A DNA stretch of 7,747 bases, from NCBI GenBank assembly GCA_035515515.1, contig DATJBC010000296.1, positions 1-7,747 on the forward strand, given 5' to 3'. The stretch comes from DATJBC01 sp035515515. Lineage in GTDB: Bacteria; Actinomycetota; Acidimicrobiia; Acidimicrobiales; UBA8190. Positions 6,130-7,747 of the stretch are shown here, piece by piece. Made by a program: the position numbers and the translations under genes. The notes below the pieces were generated by a model. It was given only the letters and a program-made list of their open reading frames with translations. It was not told the DNA's origin and searched no databases. Numbering within the stretch: position 1 is the first letter of the stretch; each line of letters opens with the position of its first letter.

Positions 6130-6647
6130 GGCTCCTCCACCAGGTGCTCGAGCAGCGCCACCAGCTCGTCGAGGCGGTCCCGCTCCCCCCGGGGCAGGCG
6201 GCGCAGGCGGCGCACCAGGTAGGCGTTGCGCAGGGAGCGGCTCCGCTGCACGGCACGCCGGCCGTCGGCGGTGAGCGCCACGCGCACGATGCGGCCGTCG
6301 CTGTCGTCCTCGCGCCGCACCACGAGGCCGGCGGCCTCCAGGCCCACCACCATCCTCGTCATGCTGGGCGGCTGCACCTGCTCGAAGGCGGCCAGCTCGC
6401 CCAGCGTGGGCGTGCCCAGCCGCTCGACGGTGGCCAGCGCGGAGACCTGCGACGAGGTCATCCCCCCGGCCACCTGCTGGCGCAGCCGTCGGGACAGGCG
6501 GGTCACGGCCAGGCGCAGGCGGGCGGCCACCTCGGCCTCGGAGTCGCCGGGGCGGCCCTCCTCGCCGGCGGGCGTCCCGGGCGGCGCCGGGGCGGGCGGC
6601 CCCGCGCCGGGGGGCCGGGGGGCGGGGGGATCGGTCACGGTGCTCAT
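6126..6647 (-). CDS. MarR-family transcriptional regulator
   Basis: A 173-residue winged-helix repressor of the MarR family, acting as a dimer. Residues 38-60 form the first dimerisation helix. The DNA-binding unit runs from TSSQVSAL (64-71) through TLGELAAFEQVQPPSMTRMV (81-100), where the recognition helix is about 91-104. The wing is REDDSDGRIVRVALT (112-126), with the conserved Asp117 and Arg119. The C-terminal helices (128-171) complete the dimer interface. The core is of usual length, but residues 7-29 are an unusual Pro/Ala/Gly-rich extension (10 or more prolines). The ATG at 6645-6647 lacks a Shine-Dalgarno site, yet a good -10 box ends 8 nt before it, so the mRNA is probably nearly leaderless. 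It overlaps the MFS gene by 4 bp, and a TTAG/CTAA operator lies at its promoter. Autorepression and control of the exporter, relieved by a ligand, are inferred. Confidence 0.92.
   Translation of the reverse strand: MSTVTDPPAPRPPGAGPPAPAPPGTPAGEEGRPGDSEAEVAARLRLAVTRLSRRLRQQVAGGMTSSQVSALATVERLGTPTLGELAAFEQVQPPSMTRMVVGLEAAGLVVRREDDSDGRIVRVALTADGRRAVQRSRSLRNAYLVRRLRRLPRGERDRLDELVALLEHLVEEP
6589..6629 (+). repeat. G-tract cluster in the marR template strand
   Basis: On the plus strand, G4 (6589-6592) and G3 (6594-6596) are followed after 12 nt by three G6 tracts (6609-6614, 6617-6622, 6624-6629) separated by only 2 and 1 nt. On the coding strand this writes the proline-rich N-terminus of MarR. 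The cluster could form a G-quadruplex within about 20-60 nt of the marR transcription start. Folding is not shown by the sequence. Confidence 0.45.
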
Positions 6648-6655
6648 CGTTCACC

Positions 6656-6661
6656 ATTCTA
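6656..6661 (-). promoter_or_regulatory. -10 element of the marR-MFS operon, near-leaderless start
   Basis: Minus-strand TAGAAT (6661-6656) matches TATAAT at five of six bases. Counting its last T as -7 puts +1 near 6649, two nt before the marR ATG at 6647. That explains why no Shine-Dalgarno sequence is present. No good -35 is visible; the operator fills the spacer. Confidence 0.6.
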
Positions 6662-6675
6662 ATTAGCTTTGCTAA
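6659..6675. promoter_or_regulatory. Probable MarR operator: overlapping TTAG/CTAA palindromes
   Basis: TTAGC-TTT-GCTAA (6663-6675) is a perfect 13-bp dyad. It overlaps a second perfect palindrome, CTAATTAG (6659-6666), giving three TTAG/CTAA half-sites in 17 bp, an AT island in very GC-rich DNA. The dyad ends one nt from the marR -10 box, so a bound repressor would block RNA polymerase. AT-rich dyads of this size are typical of MarR targets. It also lies about 39-55 bp upstream of the divergent gene, so control of that gene is possible. Confidence 0.65.
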
Positions 6676-6700
6676 CCGAATGGGCCGGCCCGGGCGGCCG

Positions 6701-6706
6701 TAGCAT
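6701..6706 (+). promoter_or_regulatory. -10 element of the AidB-like gene, leaderless start
   Basis: TAGCAT (6701-6706) fits the actinobacterial TANNNT -10 pattern and matches TATAAT at four of six. It ends 7 nt before ATG 6714, which places +1 at 6713-6714, at the start codon itself. The only G-rich run before the ATG (6708-6712) is too close to act as a ribosome site. No convincing -35 is seen. Confidence 0.45.
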
Positions 6707-6713
6707 CGGGGGC

Positions 6714-7747
6714 ATGCTCCCCGACTACGCCGAGTACGAACAGGCGGCCGGCCTCGACTGGTACCGCCTCGACCCCAACCTGAGCGCCCTCCTCGACCGC
6801 CACCTCCCCGACCCGGCCGAGCGGGCCCTGGCCGAGGAGCACGTCGGCCGGTTCGGGACCCTCGTGGGCCGGGTCATCGCCCCCCGGGCCGACGTGACCG
6901 ACAAGCACGGGCCCGTCCTGCGGCGCTACGACCGCTGGGGCCAGGTGGTCGACGAGGTCGTGCACCACGAGACGTGGACCCAGAGCAAGGCCGACCTGGT
7001 GCGCAACGGCTTCGTGAGCCTCGAGACCCTGGCGGCGCGACCGGTGCCCGGGGTGGTCACGGCGTCGGTCTCGTACCTGGTGTCGCAGGCCGAGACCGCC
7101 ATCTACTGCGGGCTGGGCATGACCGCCGGCGCGGCCGACATCGTGGAGCGCCACGCCCCCGTGGCGGTACGCGACGACCTCGTGCGCAGGCTGCGGAGCG
7201 TGGACCCCGACGAGGCGTGGGAGGGCGGCATGTTCCTCACCGAGCGCCAGGGCGGGAGCGACGTCGGGGCCAACACCACCCGCGCCGTGCAGGACGGCGA
7301 CGAGTGGCTGTTGTTCGGCGAGAAGCACTTCTGCTCCAACGTCGACGCCGAGGTGTTCATCGTCCTGGCCCGTCCCGAGGGTGCGCCCGCCGGCAGCCGC
7401 GGCCTGGCCACCTACATCGTCCCCCGCCTGCTCCCCGACGGCTCGCCCAACGGCTTCACCATCAAGCGCCTCAAGCCCAAGCTGGGCACGGTGGGCGTGC
7501 CCACGGGGGAGGTGGCCCTCGACGGGGCGCGCGCCTGGCTGGCCGGCGGGAGCAGCGACGCCGCCACGCCCGCCTCGGGCGCCGACGCGGCGCGCGACGG
7601 CCGCGGCATCAACCGCATGATGGAGATGGTCAACGGCAGCCGCTTCGGGGTGGCGCTCATGGGCCTGGGCATCCACCGGCGCTCGTTCCTGGAAGCCGCC
7701 ATCTACGCCGGCCGGCGCGCCCAGTTCGGCAACCGCATCGACAGCTA
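6714..7747 (+). CDS. AidB-like acyl-CoA dehydrogenase family flavoprotein, C-terminus outside the window
   Basis: 344 residues are visible before the right edge; AidB-type proteins are about 540-600 long, so roughly 60% is present. The ATG at 6714 follows a -10 box by 7 nt. Residues 15-23 (DWYRLDPNL) resemble the extended N-terminal domain typical of this branch. The flavin-binding motif is MFLTERQGGSDVGANTTR (173-190), where E. coli AidB has a TEKQGGSDV-x2-NTT version. GEKHFCSN (202-209) corresponds to the GHKWF strand. KRLKPKLGTVGVPTGEV (251-267) and GINRMMEMVNGSRFG (298-312) match the AidB beta-domain end and helix G. AidB is a FAD protein of the Ada alkylation response that also binds DNA; the DNA-binding C-terminus is not visible here. 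Other members, including ACAD11-like proteins, are lipid or acid-metabolism enzymes, so the role is open. It shares its control region with marR-MFS. Family call firm, function not. Confidence 0.88.
   Translation, partial: MLPDYAEYEQAAGLDWYRLDPNLSALLDRHLPDPAERALAEEHVGRFGTLVGRVIAPRADVTDKHGPVLRRYDRWGQVVDEVVHHETWTQSKADLVRNGFVSLETLAARPVPGVVTASVSYLVSQAETAIYCGLGMTAGAADIVERHAPVAVRDDLVRRLRSVDPDEAWEGGMFLTERQGGSDVGANTTRAVQDGDEWLLFGEKHFCSNVDAEVFIVLARPEGAPAGSRGLATYIVPRLLPDGSPNGFTIKRLKPKLGTVGVPTGEVALDGARAWLAGGSSDAATPASGADAARDGRGINRMMEMVNGSRFGVALMGLGIHRRSFLEAAIYAGRRAQFGNRIDS

Noticed and set aside
4819..6657. A 612-residue MarR-region/MFS fusion read from ATG 6657 in the MFS frame
   Set aside because: The extra 176 residues are an out-of-frame shadow of marR with low-complexity composition. 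The ATG at 6657 overlaps the -10 box and would not be in the transcript, and the ATGA overlap with its own ribosome site sets the MFS start at 6129.
6714..7747. Naming the truncated gene aidB
   Set aside because: Only the shared flavin and helix G motifs are visible. The C-terminal DNA-binding region that distinguishes AidB from other members is outside the window, so only a subfamily-level call is justified.

Overview
This is a high-GC actinobacterial chromosome segment. Most genes avoid codons ending in A or T almost completely. The families present (secreted SGNH esterase, acyl-CoA dehydrogenases, MarR next to a major-facilitator (MFS) exporter) and the apparently leaderless starts fit Actinomycetota. 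An acidimicrobial or other non-Streptomyces lineage is possible, but I cannot place it from the sequence. There are no rRNA, tRNA, CRISPR, insertion sequence or phage features.

Layout. (1) 1-676, minus: an SGNH/GDSL esterase with a signal peptide, cut off by the left edge. Its leader holds two perfect dyads and a plausible promoter. (2) 1064-1351, minus: a 95-residue protein of unknown function whose codon use is clearly looser than its neighbours. A possible 54-residue ORF lies upstream at 1391-1555, and most of 1352-1776 is otherwise non-coding. (3) 1777-3399, plus: an Nramp-superfamily divalent metal transporter with substituted metal-site residues. It recalls the Mg2+-transporting Nramp-related subfamily rather than classical Mn/Fe MntH. 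(4) 3487-4725, plus: a complete acyl-CoA dehydrogenase. (5) 4726-4818: a short convergent gap rich in GC dyads. (6) 4819-6647, minus: a marR-MFS exporter pair, translationally coupled by an ATGA overlap. (7) 6648-6713: a 66-bp divergent control region with a TTAG/CTAA operator cluster and two outward -10 elements set for nearly leaderless transcripts. (8) 6714 to the right edge, plus: an AidB-like acyl-CoA dehydrogenase, truncated.

The clearest functional unit is the right-hand one. A MarR repressor probably controls its own MFS exporter and perhaps the divergent AidB-like flavoprotein through the AT-rich operator between them, which suggests a response to a toxic or lipophilic compound. The metal transporter with its altered binding site is the most informative single gene. 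I did not find a clearly new multi-gene system.
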